Position numbers and translations under genes: made by a program | Notes under the pieces: model-generated | The model's input: only the letters and a program-made list of their open reading frames with translations | What the model was told of the DNA's origin: nothing | The model's database searches: none | DNA from: Paenilisteria rustica | GTDB lineage: Bacteria; Bacillota; Bacilli; Lactobacillales; Listeriaceae | Assembly (NCBI RefSeq): GCF_013820765.1 | Contig: NZ_JABJVM010000003.1 | Location: 267,688-331,687, forward strand | DNA: 64,000 nucleotides | Direction: 5' to 3' | In this document: piece after piece, positions 24,091 to 31,740 of the stretch | Numbering within the stretch: the stretch's first letter is position 1 | Layout of the letters: each line of letters begins with the position of its first letter

Positions 24091-26358
24091 ATGAAATTTA
24101 CAGATGGTATTTGGCTCGTAAAAGAGGGTTTTGAAATCCAGAATCCGAAAGAAGTATTTGACTATAGTTTGAAAGCGGATACAGTTACCGTTTTTGCTCC
24201 TTTTAAAAAAATTAAATCGCGTGGGGATACGCTGAATCTTGGTTTGATGACGACGGAGATTAGTTCGCCGCGAGAAGATGTGTTTACGGTTCGTTTGAAG
24301 CATCATGATGGTGGGGAGCGTAAGTCGCCTGCATTTGAGATTAATGAGCAGCAAGTTGCTCTGAAAACGACGGATGACGAGAAAGCGATTACAATCCAAG
24401 CTGGTGATTTGAAAGTTGCGATTGATAAGGAAAATTATGCGTTATCTTTTTATGGAAATGAGCAGTTTTTGACGAAATCGGATGTGAATGGCCAAGGTTA
24501 CGTTACGTCTGCGGATCAGAATTACATACGCGAACGGCTTGATTTGGGCGTTGGAGAGAATATTTATGGGCTTGGCGAGCGCTTTACGAACTTTGTGAAG
24601 AATGGCCAGACGGTGGATATTTGGAATAAGGATGGCGGCACGAGTAGTGATCAGTCGTACAAGAACATTCCATTTTTTGTGAGTAATAAGGGGTATGGCG
24701 TTTTTGTGAATCATCCGGAACATGTGTCGTTTGAAGTTGGTTCGGAGCACGTGTCAAAAAATCAGTTTAGCGTCGCGGGTGAGGCGCTGGAGTACATGAT
24801 TATTTACGGTCCGACGATGGAGGAAATTTTGCGGAAGTATACGGATTTGACTGGGAAACCGGCATTGCCGCCTGCGTGGTCGTTTGGTTTATGGCTTAGC
24901 ACGTCGTTTTGTACGGACTACGATGAGGCGACGGTAAATTCGTTTATTGATGGCATGAAGGAGCGCGATATTCCGCTGGATGTGTTCCATTTTGACTGTT
25001 TCTGGATGAAGGATTTTGAGTGGTGTAATTTTGAGTGGGATCGTCGTGTTTTCCCAGAACCTGAGAAGATGCTCGCGAACTTGAAGGCGAAGGGTTTGAA
25101 AATCTGCGTTTGGATTAACCCGTACATTGCCCAAAAGTCGGCGCTTTTTGCGGAAGGTAAGGAGCACGGTTATTTCATTAAAAATAAAGATGGATCTGTG
25201 TGGCAGTGGGATTTGTGGCAAGGTGGGCAAGCGATTGTTGACTTTACGAATCCGGCGGCGTGTGCGTGGTATCGTGATAAGCTGAGTGCGTTGATGGACA
25301 TGGGCGTGGATGCGTTCAAGACGGATTTCGGCGAACGAATTCCAACTGATGTGCAGTATTTCGATGGTTCTGATCCTGAAAAAATGCATAACTATTACGC
25401 GTATATTTACAATGAAGTCGTGTTTGATCTTTTGAAGGAGAAACGTGGGGAGCAAGAAGCGGTGTTGTTCGCGAGATCGGCAACAGTTGGATCGCAAAAA
25501 TTCCCGGTTCATTGGGGCGGCGATTGCCTTTCTACGTATAGCTCGATGGCGGAATCGTTGCGTGGTGGCCTATCGTTTATGCTATCTGGATTCGGCTTCT
25601 GGAGTCATGATATTGGCGGGTTTGAAGAGGGCGCGACGCCTGATATTTACAAGCGTTGGACGCAGTTCGGTTTGTTGTCATCGCATAGCCGTTATCATGG
25701 AAACGTGGAATATCGTGTGCCGTGGATTTTCGATGAGGAAGCGGTGGATGTGACGCGGAAATTTACGAAGCTGAAAATGCGCTTGATGCCGTATTTGTTC
25801 AAACAGGCGGTGACGGCGCACAAGGATGGTATGCCGATGATGCGTCCGATGGTGCTTTCGTATATGGAAGATCCAGCTGCGGCAACGCTTGACCGACAAT
25901 ATATGCTGGGTGAGAATTTGCTCGTAGCTCCGATTTTTAACGAAGAAGGTCGCGGCGAATTTTACCTTCCAAAAGGCAAATGGACGAATATCCTGACTGA
26001 TGAGGTTTATGATGGTGGCACGTGGGTTAGCGAGCATCACGATTACATGAGTTTCCCGCTTTTGGCGAAGGAAAATAGTATTATCGTGTGCGGTTCGCGG
26101 GATGATCACGCGGAATACGATTACGCAGAGAACCCGACGATCCATGTTTACGGTTTTGAAATGGCTAGCACAAGCGCAGAAACGGTGATTTACCAAGCGA
26201 ACGGCACGCAAAAAGCGACAATCCGCGTTGAAAATACCGGTTCTGAAATAACCGTTCACACAGAAGGTTTAGCAAACTACGAAGTCATCTGGCATAAACA
26301 ACACGAATCGGGTACAAAAACAGTCCAAACATCTGAAAAAACAATCAAACTAGCATAA
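24091..26358 (+). CDS. yicI: GH31 alpha-xylosidase (YicI-type)
   Basis: The 755-residue GH31 enzyme carries the nucleophile Asp412 in DAFKTDFGERIPTDV and the acid/base Asp478 in HWGGDC. These sit four residues earlier than the corresponding Asp416 and Asp482 of E. coli YicI, and the surrounding text is very close to YicI. The enzyme releases alpha-xylose from isoprimeverose-like xyloglucan fragments. The domain order is N-terminal sandwich, (beta/alpha)8 barrel and C-terminal sheets. There is no signal peptide, so it acts on imported oligosaccharides, probably those taken up by the symporter encoded next. I chose ATG 24091, 7 bp from GGAGGG, over the adjacent GTG 24088. Confidence 0.92.
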   Translation: MKFTDGIWLVKEGFEIQNPKEVFDYSLKADTVTVFAPFKKIKSRGDTLNLGLMTTEISSPREDVFTVRLKHHDGGERKSPAFEINEQQVALKTTDDEKAITIQAGDLKVAIDKENYALSFYGNEQFLTKSDVNGQGYVTSADQNYIRERLDLGVGENIYGLGERFTNFVKNGQTVDIWNKDGGTSSDQSYKNIPFFVSNKGYGVFVNHPEHVSFEVGSEHVSKNQFSVAGEALEYMIIYGPTMEEILRKYTDLTGKPALPPAWSFGLWLSTSFCTDYDEATVNSFIDGMKERDIPLDVFHFDCFWMKDFEWCNFEWDRRVFPEPEKMLANLKAKGLKICVWINPYIAQKSALFAEGKEHGYFIKNKDGSVWQWDLWQGGQAIVDFTNPAACAWYRDKLSALMDMGVDAFKTDFGERIPTDVQYFDGSDPEKMHNYYAYIYNEVVFDLLKEKRGEQEAVLFARSATVGSQKFPVHWGGDCLSTYSSMAESLRGGLSFMLSGFGFWSHDIGGFEEGATPDIYKRWTQFGLLSSHSRYHGNVEYRVPWIFDEEAVDVTRKFTKLKMRLMPYLFKQAVTAHKDGMPMMRPMVLSYMEDPAAATLDRQYMLGENLLVAPIFNEEGRGEFYLPKGKWTNILTDEVYDGGTWVSEHHDYMSFPLLAKENSIIVCGSRDDHAEYDYAENPTIHVYGFEMASTSAETVIYQANGTQKATIRVENTGSEITVHTEGLANYEVIWHKQHESGTKTVQTSEKTIKLA

Positions 26359-26366
26359 AAAATCGA

Positions 26367-26390
26367 GCCCATCTCCGCGTTGAGATGGGC
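26367..26390 (+). other. Intercistronic hairpin
   Basis: GCCCATCTC and GAGATGGGC are perfect 9-bp arms with a 6-nt loop. No T-run follows, so it is likely an mRNA-stability or partial-attenuation element between the xylosidase and transporter genes. Confidence 0.65.
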
Positions 26391-26415
26391 GACTACTAAA
26401 AAGGTGGGAAAATAT

Positions 26416-27801
26416 ATGGAAGCAACAGGAAGAATATCGACGGAACAGCCATTGAAAGCAATGGTGCCATGGAAAGAACGAATTAGTTATGGTTTAAGCG
26501 ATACAGCATGTAATCTAGCATTTCAAGTTATTTCGACCTATTTAATGTTTTTCTATACAGATGTATACGGACTAAGCGCTGCGGCAGTAGGAACACTATT
26601 TCTAGTTGCGCGTGTCATCGATGCATTTGATGGACCGATTATCGGGATTTTCATCGATCGTACCAATACACGTTGGGGCAAAAGTCGACCATTCTTCCTA
26701 TGGTTCGCGGTTCCATTTGGCCTCATGTGCGTACTAACGTTTACGACACCAGGCTTTGACGACGCTGGAAAATTGGCATGGGCTTATATCACATATATTT
26801 TAGTAGGTATTTTATATTCATGCGTGAATTTGCCAATCACATCGATTTTGCCAAGTTTGACGAATAATCCACAAGAAAGAACAGTACTCGGAACGATTCG
26901 CCAATTCGGTGGAACGCTAGGACAAATCATTGTAACCGTATTCACTTTACCAATCGTAGCGGCACTTGGAAAAGGTGACGACCAAAAAGGCTTTTTCCTC
27001 ACGATTTTGATTTTTTCAATCGTGGCTGTGGTATTATTGCTCAATACTTTCTTCAATACGAAAGAACGGATTGAGAACAGACAAAAAGTTGTGCGTGTGA
27101 AAGATAGTATCCAGGCGATTAAGCGCAACTGGCCATGGGCGATTATGATTTTGATGAACTTCATTTATTGGATGGCTATGACGATGAAAAACCAAACGAC
27201 GATTTACTTTTTCAAGTATAACTTGGGACGTGAAGATTTGGTGCCGATGATTATGGCGCTTGCATTTGGGTCACTTTTGACATTGCTGATGACGCCGGCT
27301 GTGGCTGGACGATTGGGCAAACGAAACACGATGGTTGGCGGACTTGTTCTGGCGATTATTGGACAAGCGGTTATGGGCATTGGGGCGTATAGCTTGAGCG
27401 TGCCGATTATCATTGTCGGCGTTGTGATTAACGCATTCGGAACTGGCTTTATCTCTGGATTGCTTTCGGTTATGCTCGCGGATACTGTCGATTATGGCGA
27501 GTGGAAAAGCGGCGTGAGAGCACAAGGTTTGCTGACTTCTGCATCGAGCTTCGGCGCGAAATTCGGAATGGGAATTGGCGGCGCGATGACGGCAGGAATT
27601 TTGGCAGCAGGTGGTTACCAAGCGAATAAAGTTCAATCTACAAGCGCGCTTCATGCGATTGAGTTCAACTTTATTTGGATTCCGATTGTCGGCTTCGCGA
27701 TTGCAGCGATAGCGTTGATGTTCTATAAAGCCGATAAGCAGGAGAAGATGTATCTTGTAGAGTTGGCGGAACGTAACGCGAAATTGAAGAGTGAAGAATA
27801 A
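26416..27801 (+). CDS. yicJ: GPH-family glycoside/pentoside symporter (YicJ-like)
   Basis: The 461-residue protein has twelve predicted helices and belongs to the glycoside-pentoside-hexuronide:cation symporters. Visible features are ERISYGLSDTACNLAFQ at the N-terminus, the RVIDAFDGPIIGIFIDRTNT loop with RWGKSRPFF, and DTVDYGEWKSGVRAQGLLTS in the second half. E. coli pairs yicJ with yicI in the same way. It probably imports an alpha-xylosyl oligosaccharide for the upstream alpha-xylosidase. The ATG at 26416 has AAGGTGG upstream, so a longer reading from 26380 is unlikely. Confidence 0.88.
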   Translation: MEATGRISTEQPLKAMVPWKERISYGLSDTACNLAFQVISTYLMFFYTDVYGLSAAAVGTLFLVARVIDAFDGPIIGIFIDRTNTRWGKSRPFFLWFAVPFGLMCVLTFTTPGFDDAGKLAWAYITYILVGILYSCVNLPITSILPSLTNNPQERTVLGTIRQFGGTLGQIIVTVFTLPIVAALGKGDDQKGFFLTILIFSIVAVVLLLNTFFNTKERIENRQKVVRVKDSIQAIKRNWPWAIMILMNFIYWMAMTMKNQTTIYFFKYNLGREDLVPMIMALAFGSLLTLLMTPAVAGRLGKRNTMVGGLVLAIIGQAVMGIGAYSLSVPIIIVGVVINAFGTGFISGLLSVMLADTVDYGEWKSGVRAQGLLTSASSFGAKFGMGIGGAMTAGILAAGGYQANKVQSTSALHAIEFNFIWIPIVGFAIAAIALMFYKADKQEKMYLVELAERNAKLKSEE

Positions 27802-27809
27802 ACGAATAG

Positions 27810-27844
27810 GCGCAATCAGAAATTTTCTGGTTGCGTTTGTTTTT
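27810..27844 (+). terminator. Terminator of xylosidase-symporter operon
   Basis: CGCAATCAGAAA and TTTCTGGTTGCG pair with one wobble, followed by a T-rich tract. Confidence 0.75.
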
Positions 27845-27971
27845 GATGCGCTATGAAGACGACTGCGATAGCTACATTAATAAATGGTTGGTTAAAACGC
27901 CGAATCAGACAATATATCTAGGAGTAAAGGGCGGTTTTTATGCTTTTTTTGTACGTGTCCCTGATTGGTTA

Positions 27972-28000
27972 TTGACATCTAATTAATAAGTGTATATAAT
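27972..28000 (+). promoter_or_regulatory. Consensus promoter with dyad, SRPBCC-marR operon
   Basis: TTGACA (27972-27977), exactly 17 bp, TATAAT (27995-28000). ATAAGTGTA occurs at 27986 and again just after the -10, where ATAAGTGTACTTAT forms a dyad. These are plausible sites for the MarR protein encoded in this operon. Confidence 0.75.
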
Positions 28001-28037
28001 ATAAGTGTACTTATCAAAAAGGGGGAAGGTTACTATA

Positions 28038-28457
28038 ATGAAATTTAGCTTTGAATTAAAAACCGAGGCAAGCATGGAACAAATTTGGGGTTTATACGAG
28101 GATGTGAATAAATGGTTCTCGTGGGAAGCAGATTTAGAAGAGATAGTTTTAGAAAGTGGATTTAAAACAGGTACAAGTGGCACAATGAAACTAGTTGGGA
28201 GACCACAGACGCCATTTGTATTAACTTCTGTTATAGTTAATAAAGAATTTACTAATAAGACAGTGATTCCAACAATTGGAGAAATCTACTTCAGTCATGA
28301 ACTTTCTAAGGTTGAGAGTAAAACAGTAGTGAAACATTCTGTTGAATTTGTTCCGCTTAATAGAGAGGCTACATTTGAAGATTCGGCCCTTATTTCACGC
28401 GTATTTGCCGCAGTACCTAAATCTGTTTTTTCGCTTATAGAGATTGCTAATGGATAG
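28038..28457 (+). CDS. SRPBCC-fold (polyketide cyclase/dehydrase-like) protein
   Basis: This 139-residue protein has the START/SRPBCC layout: MKFSFELKTEASMEQIWGLY, EDVNKWFSWEADLEEIVLES, then a strand-rich middle (GTSGTMKLVGR) and a final long helix. Such domains form a hydrophobic pocket that binds lipids or other small molecules, and some act as cyclases. The ligand cannot be inferred. The start at 28038 follows GGGGGAAGG. Its end overlaps the start of the MarR gene, so the two are coupled. Confidence 0.75.
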   Translation: MKFSFELKTEASMEQIWGLYEDVNKWFSWEADLEEIVLESGFKTGTSGTMKLVGRPQTPFVLTSVIVNKEFTNKTVIPTIGEIYFSHELSKVESKTVVKHSVEFVPLNREATFEDSALISRVFAAVPKSVFSLIEIANG

Positions 28458-28914
28458 TTTCCCATCTGAATTTCGGTCTAAACCCAATGAGTCAACCGGA
28501 TTATCATTTATAAAAGTTTATAATCTGTGGCATAAATCAGTAAAAGATGAGCTAAGGCGTGTGAATTTAACTCATCCGCAGTTCACGGTATTAGCATCAT
28601 TGGGGTATCTTAGCCAAATGGATCAAGAAATATCACAAGCCGATATCGCAAAACAAGCTGATATAGACGCAATGACAGTATCTACAATCATTAGGAAGTT
28701 AGAGCAGGCGCAGTTATTAATTCGTCAAGAGTCACCAACTGATACTCGAGCAAAGTCAATTAAATTTACAGAAGATGGACGTGTAGCCTTGTCTAAGGCA
28801 CTCCCCTTAGTCGAGGGTGTGGATAATGATTTCTTTGGTAGTTTAGAAACAGAACAACAGGAGTTTAACACTTTGTTATTAAAATTGATTGACAGGAATA
28901 TAGAGGAGAGTTAA
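28450..28914 (+). CDS. MarR-family regulator
   Basis: This 154-residue winged-helix regulator has a dimer helix (GLSFIKVYNLWHKSVKDELR), the HTH QADIAKQADIDAMTVSTIIR, and a wing QESPTDTRAKSIKFT of the usual MarR type. It overlaps the upstream SRPBCC gene by 8 bp and lacks its own promoter, so it probably controls the promoter at 27972. A small-molecule-binding SRPBCC protein with a MarR sensor suggests a response to an aromatic or lipophilic compound, though this is inference. Confidence 0.85.
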   Translation: MDSFPSEFRSKPNESTGLSFIKVYNLWHKSVKDELRRVNLTHPQFTVLASLGYLSQMDQEISQADIAKQADIDAMTVSTIIRKLEQAQLLIRQESPTDTRAKSIKFTEDGRVALSKALPLVEGVDNDFFGSLETEQQEFNTLLLKLIDRNIEES

Positions 28915-28993
28915 GTATTTTCGGTTTTGTATCAAGAATTAGGACAGCTACATGCGAAATAAGCGTCCGTAATGGCATTTTTTCGATATCGAG

Positions 28994-29017
28994 ACACGTC
29001 TGAAAAGGCGTGTTTTT
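28994..29017 (+). terminator. Weak terminator after marR gene
   Basis: ACACG and CGTGT arms with a 10-nt loop followed by TTTTT. The stem is short. Confidence 0.4.
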
Positions 29018-29099
29018 CGGTTGGCCTAGCATGAGCAACTCCTATTCAATTTTGAAATACGTTTGCTTTTTGTCTATTTAATAGTTTTCTATGAGCGCA

Positions 29100-29130
29100 A
29101 AAAAAACAAGCTAGCAGGGGAACTAGCTTG
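29100..29130 (-). terminator. Minus-strand terminator without an upstream gene
   Basis: CAAGCTAG (29107-29114) and CTAGCTTG (29123-29130) are perfect 8-bp arms. Read on the minus strand, the hairpin is followed by TTTTTTT. No minus-strand gene lies to its right, so it may end a small RNA or an antisense transcript. Confidence 0.55.
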
Positions 29131-29571
29131 AAAAAGGATAGGATAGTCAATTACGAAAAAGGGGGGAAACGTAAAAGCTATCGTGTTTACAAATACTATA
29201 TTACAGAAAATAGATGAAAACAAAAGGAAGGAAATCTAAGAATTTCATGAAAATGAAAACGTACAAGCTATACTGAAATGCACGATACTATTTTTTCGTC
29301 CAGTGAAAACCGTTTTCGAAATATTTGTAACCACTCGCGGCATTACGGTGGCACAGATTGAGCATCCAGAAGGTTACGTCGCGGCGGCATCATTTATTCG
29401 GTTTATGCGAGCACGTATGATGAGACGATTGCGACAAAAATATCGCGAACACGGCCTTATTTTAAGAAAAAGAGTGATGATGCGGATAAGGAGTAAATAG
29501 AAATTATTTTTTTGCGAATACACGAAATGGGGTTATGTGGTATACTACAATGGCTAATGGAGGTGAGGATA
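29131..29571. other. Gene-free stretch with unclear broken ORFs
   Basis: The segment has no supported gene. Two overlapping frames near 29303-29500 both look partly protein-like (VAQIEHPEGYVAAA in one, YSVYASTYDETIATKISRTR in another), which would fit a frameshifted remnant. Neither has a ribosome site. An extended -10 (TGGTATACT) at 29538-29546 belongs to the next gene. Confidence 0.4.
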
Positions 29572-29811
29572 TTGTTTAAGAAATTGAATCATTTGTATGA
29601 TGAGCATCCTTATCGGAGTGTCTTGATAGCAGTTGCTGCAAGTAGTGTGCTAGGTATTTTGATAGAATATATGGTAAATCGTGATTTTATAGGATCAGCA
29701 ATTTATGGAATGATATTTTATACTATTTTGATGTTGTTACAGGCTAAGAGACGAGTCAAAAAAATGAAGAATAGAAACGAACAAGGCAAATATACAGAAA
29801 GGACGCGCTGA
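29572..29811 (+). CDS. Small two-helix membrane protein
   Basis: TTG at 29572 is preceded by GGAGGTGAGG and an extended -10 promoter. The 79-residue product has two hydrophobic helices (SVLIAVAASSVLGILIEYM and IGSAIYGMIFYTILMLLQA) and a very basic C-terminal tail. Function unknown. The longer reading from 29512 would begin upstream of the promoter's likely transcription start and is rejected. Confidence 0.6.
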   Translation: MFKKLNHLYDEHPYRSVLIAVAASSVLGILIEYMVNRDFIGSAIYGMIFYTILMLLQAKRRVKKMKNRNEQGKYTERTR

Positions 29812-29836
29812 AAAAGTGAGGCTCTTTCTGTATTTC
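29792..29836 (+). terminator. Hairpin overlapping end of small membrane protein gene
   Basis: ATACAGAAAG and CTTTCTGTAT are perfect 10-bp arms, followed by a short TTTC tract. It overlaps the last codons of the gene. Moderate support as a terminator. Confidence 0.55.
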
Positions 29837-29891
29837 AAAATATACGATGTGTCATATAATGTATAGTATTTCTTCCAGTGTTTTCTAATAA

Positions 29892-29920
29892 TTGACAGCG
29901 AGGGTGAATGCGGTTACAAT
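29892..29920 (+). promoter_or_regulatory. Promoter of SnoaL-like gene
   Basis: TTGACA (29892-29897), 17-bp spacer, TACAAT (29915-29920). The coding start is about 150 bp downstream. Confidence 0.7.
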
Positions 29921-30078
29921 GGTGGTGAATCATTTTTTATGGGAGCCTTCAGTCGCGGATTTATATCTTGACTAACGTAGATGGATGCTTAAGTGGCAAT
30001 AGTAGAATGGCGCGAAAAGAGAAGTCTGCAGTAAGGGAAGTAGCATATTGTCCCAATACAAATGAAAGGACTGTCGTT

Positions 30079-30471
30079 ATGAATAAAGATGCAATGAGTG
30101 TATTCAACGCTTACAATGAGGCACTAATCCAAGGAGATTTTGAAGGAGTTTTTGAAACAATGGCTGATGATATAATATGGCATCAACCAGGAAATAGCCC
30201 GCTTTCTGGAGTAATTGTTGGGAAACAGGCTTTGGGTCAACATCTTGGGAAATTTGCAGAAAAAAGCAATGGCACATTTAAGGTTATAACTAACTGGGTT
30301 TCAAGTAATGATTGTTTCGTTGCGGCAAATGTTACTTTTGTTGCGGAACATAGTAATGGGGACAAATTAGATATGAATGGTATGGACTTATTCAAGATAG
30401 AAAATGGTCAAATTCAAGAAGTATGGTTATTTTCTTCCGAGCAGGCGATCGAGGATGTTTTTTGGAGTTGA
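30079..30471 (+). CDS. SnoaL-like/NTF2-fold protein
   Basis: This 130-residue protein has the cone-shaped NTF2-like layout: AMSVFNAYNEALIQGDFEGV, a MADDIIWHQPG loop, GKQALGQHLGKFAEKSNG, and the strand pair VAANVTFVAEHSNGDKLDMN then FKIENGQIQEVWLF. Members range from ketosteroid isomerase-like enzymes to ligand-binding proteins. I start it at ATG 30079, which has GAAAGGA upstream. A TTG start at 29968 would add 37 residues unlike the family. Own promoter and terminator. Confidence 0.75.
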   Translation: MNKDAMSVFNAYNEALIQGDFEGVFETMADDIIWHQPGNSPLSGVIVGKQALGQHLGKFAEKSNGTFKVITNWVSSNDCFVAANVTFVAEHSNGDKLDMNGMDLFKIENGQIQEVWLFSSEQAIEDVFWS

Positions 30472-30513
30472 GGGGAACGGCCTGTTCTTAACACTAGAAA
30501 TAGCTAGAAAATG

Positions 30514-30557
30514 AAGTGGAGAATCGCCTTAATCATTTAGGCTCTCCGCTTTTTTTT
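30514..30557 (+). terminator. Terminator after SnoaL-like gene
   Basis: AAGTGGAGA and TCTCCGCTT pair at the base (with one G-T), with a GCC/GGC step inside, followed by a long T-run. Confidence 0.75.
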
Positions 30558-30648
30558 GAAAGTCTCAAAATTATAGTATACTAATGATATGGGCGTTGGT
30601 GAGAAAATGGCTATACTATAAAATAATAAGTCCAAAAAGGAGAACCAC

Positions 30649-31356
30649 ATGAATACAAATGAAGTGATGCAGCAACTCGAATCTCTCGGTTCTGAGCAAA
30701 CGAAAAAGACCCTTTGCAAACATGGTGCGAACGAGCCTATTTTCGGTGTTAAAATTGGGGATATGAAGAAATTTCTAGTTAAGAAAATAAAGGATCAGGA
30801 TGTCTCGCTGGAGCTTTTTGCAACTGGGAACTATGATGCTCAGTATTTAGCTGGCCTAACGATTAATCCGAAAGAAGTCACCAAAGAAGAGCTGCTTAAC
30901 TGGGCAGAAACTGCGAATTGTACTGCCATAAATGAAGCTATCGTAGCGAGCCTTGCAGCGGAAACGTCATATGCAACGGAACTCGCACAAATTTGGATGG
31001 CGTCTGGTGAAGAACAAATCGAGGACACTGGATGGAGCTGTTACGCTAATTATTTATCACTTGCGCCGAATGAGGAAATTAACGAAACGGAGGTGCTGGA
31101 GCTTTTAGAACAGGTTGAAAAGAATATTCATGCTGCCCAAAATAGTGTTAAATATACGATGAATCAATTTGTCATCTGTGTTGGAACTTACTATCCGCCA
31201 TTACTTGAAAAAGCGATTTCTGTTGCAAAGAATATCGGCCAAATTCATGTAGATATGGGTGATACTTCATGTAAGGTTCCGCTAGCAACGGGTTACATCG
31301 AAAAAGTGATTGAAAAAGATCGCGTCGGGAAGAAACGAAAGCGCGCTATTTGTTAG
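30649..31356 (+). CDS. DNA alkylation repair protein (AlkD-like HEAT repeat)
   Basis: The 235-residue all-helical protein matches the DNA alkylation repair family (AlkC/AlkD-type HEAT repeats). Typical segments are EPIFGVKIGDMKKFLVKKIK near the N-terminus, GNYDAQYLAGLTI, and ASGEEQIEDTGWSCYANYLS. AlkD glycosylases remove N3- and N7-alkylpurines. Conserved catalytic residues of AlkD cannot be assigned reliably by eye, and some family members lack glycosylase activity. Single-gene unit with an AAGGAG site. It forms the left border of the accessory island. Confidence 0.8.
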   Translation: MNTNEVMQQLESLGSEQTKKTLCKHGANEPIFGVKIGDMKKFLVKKIKDQDVSLELFATGNYDAQYLAGLTINPKEVTKEELLNWAETANCTAINEAIVASLAAETSYATELAQIWMASGEEQIEDTGWSCYANYLSLAPNEEINETEVLELLEQVEKNIHAAQNSVKYTMNQFVICVGTYYPPLLEKAISVAKNIGQIHVDMGDTSCKVPLATGYIEKVIEKDRVGKKRKRAIC

Positions 31357-31384
31357 ATATAGGCCTGTGAACATGACGTCTTTT

Positions 31385-31434
31385 AAAAGCTCAGGAAACG
31401 GATTGCTATGTAATTGGTTACTGGGCTTTTTTAT
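31385..31434 (+). terminator. Terminator after alkylation-repair gene
   Basis: AAAAGCTCAG and CTGGGCTTTTTT arms, one G-T pair, T-run at the end. A second, weaker hairpin with a T-run lies at about 31535-31573 (GCGCGATCAG/CTGGTTGCGTC) with no gene between. Confidence 0.65.
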
Positions 31435-31637
31435 GTTTCCTTTTCGGACGGTGCATATCGAACATGGGGAAAAAGTGATAAATTAGGATTGCTCGGAGGG
31501 GTGGGGTTTTGAGGGCGAGGGTTATGTGAGTAGGATGGCGCGATCAGGGTTTGCTGGTTGCGTCTTATTTTTTCCTAGGCTTTCTGAGTAGCACGAGAAC
31601 CAGGACTTATATGAAACTACCAATTTAGCTATAGTAC

Positions 31638-31699
31638 GTAACATCATGTACATGTTACTAAGGGAGGGGGTGTACATGTGGAAATATATTGAATATAAT
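31638..31699 (+). promoter_or_regulatory. Palindrome and promoter upstream of helicase gene
   Basis: GTAACAT and ATGTTAC (31638-31644, 31652-31658) are perfect arms around an inner CATGTACATG palindrome. TGTACATG recurs at 31671-31678. A promoter can be read as TGTACA (31671-31676), 17 bp, TATAAT (31694-31699), so the second TGTACATG overlaps the -35. This arrangement suggests a dedicated repressor or activator for the helicase gene. Confidence 0.5.
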
Positions 31700-31711
31700 G
31701 GAGGAAGGTAG
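31676..31711 (+). CDS. Possible 11-residue leader peptide
   Basis: ATG 31676 lies right after AGGGAGGGGG and opens MWKYIEYNGGR then TAG, 29 bp before the helicase start. The strong ribosome site is hard to explain otherwise. However, the promoter at 31671-31699 would start transcription inside this frame, so translation requires an upstream promoter. Confidence 0.3.
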   Translation: MWKYIEYNGGR

Positions 31712-31740
31712 TTTTTATATAATCTAAAGGAGATGTCTAA

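Noticed and set aside
29303..29500. 65-codon ORF with a basic C-terminus
   Set aside because: GTG start without a ribosome site, and an overlapping frame looks equally protein-like. At best a frameshifted remnant.
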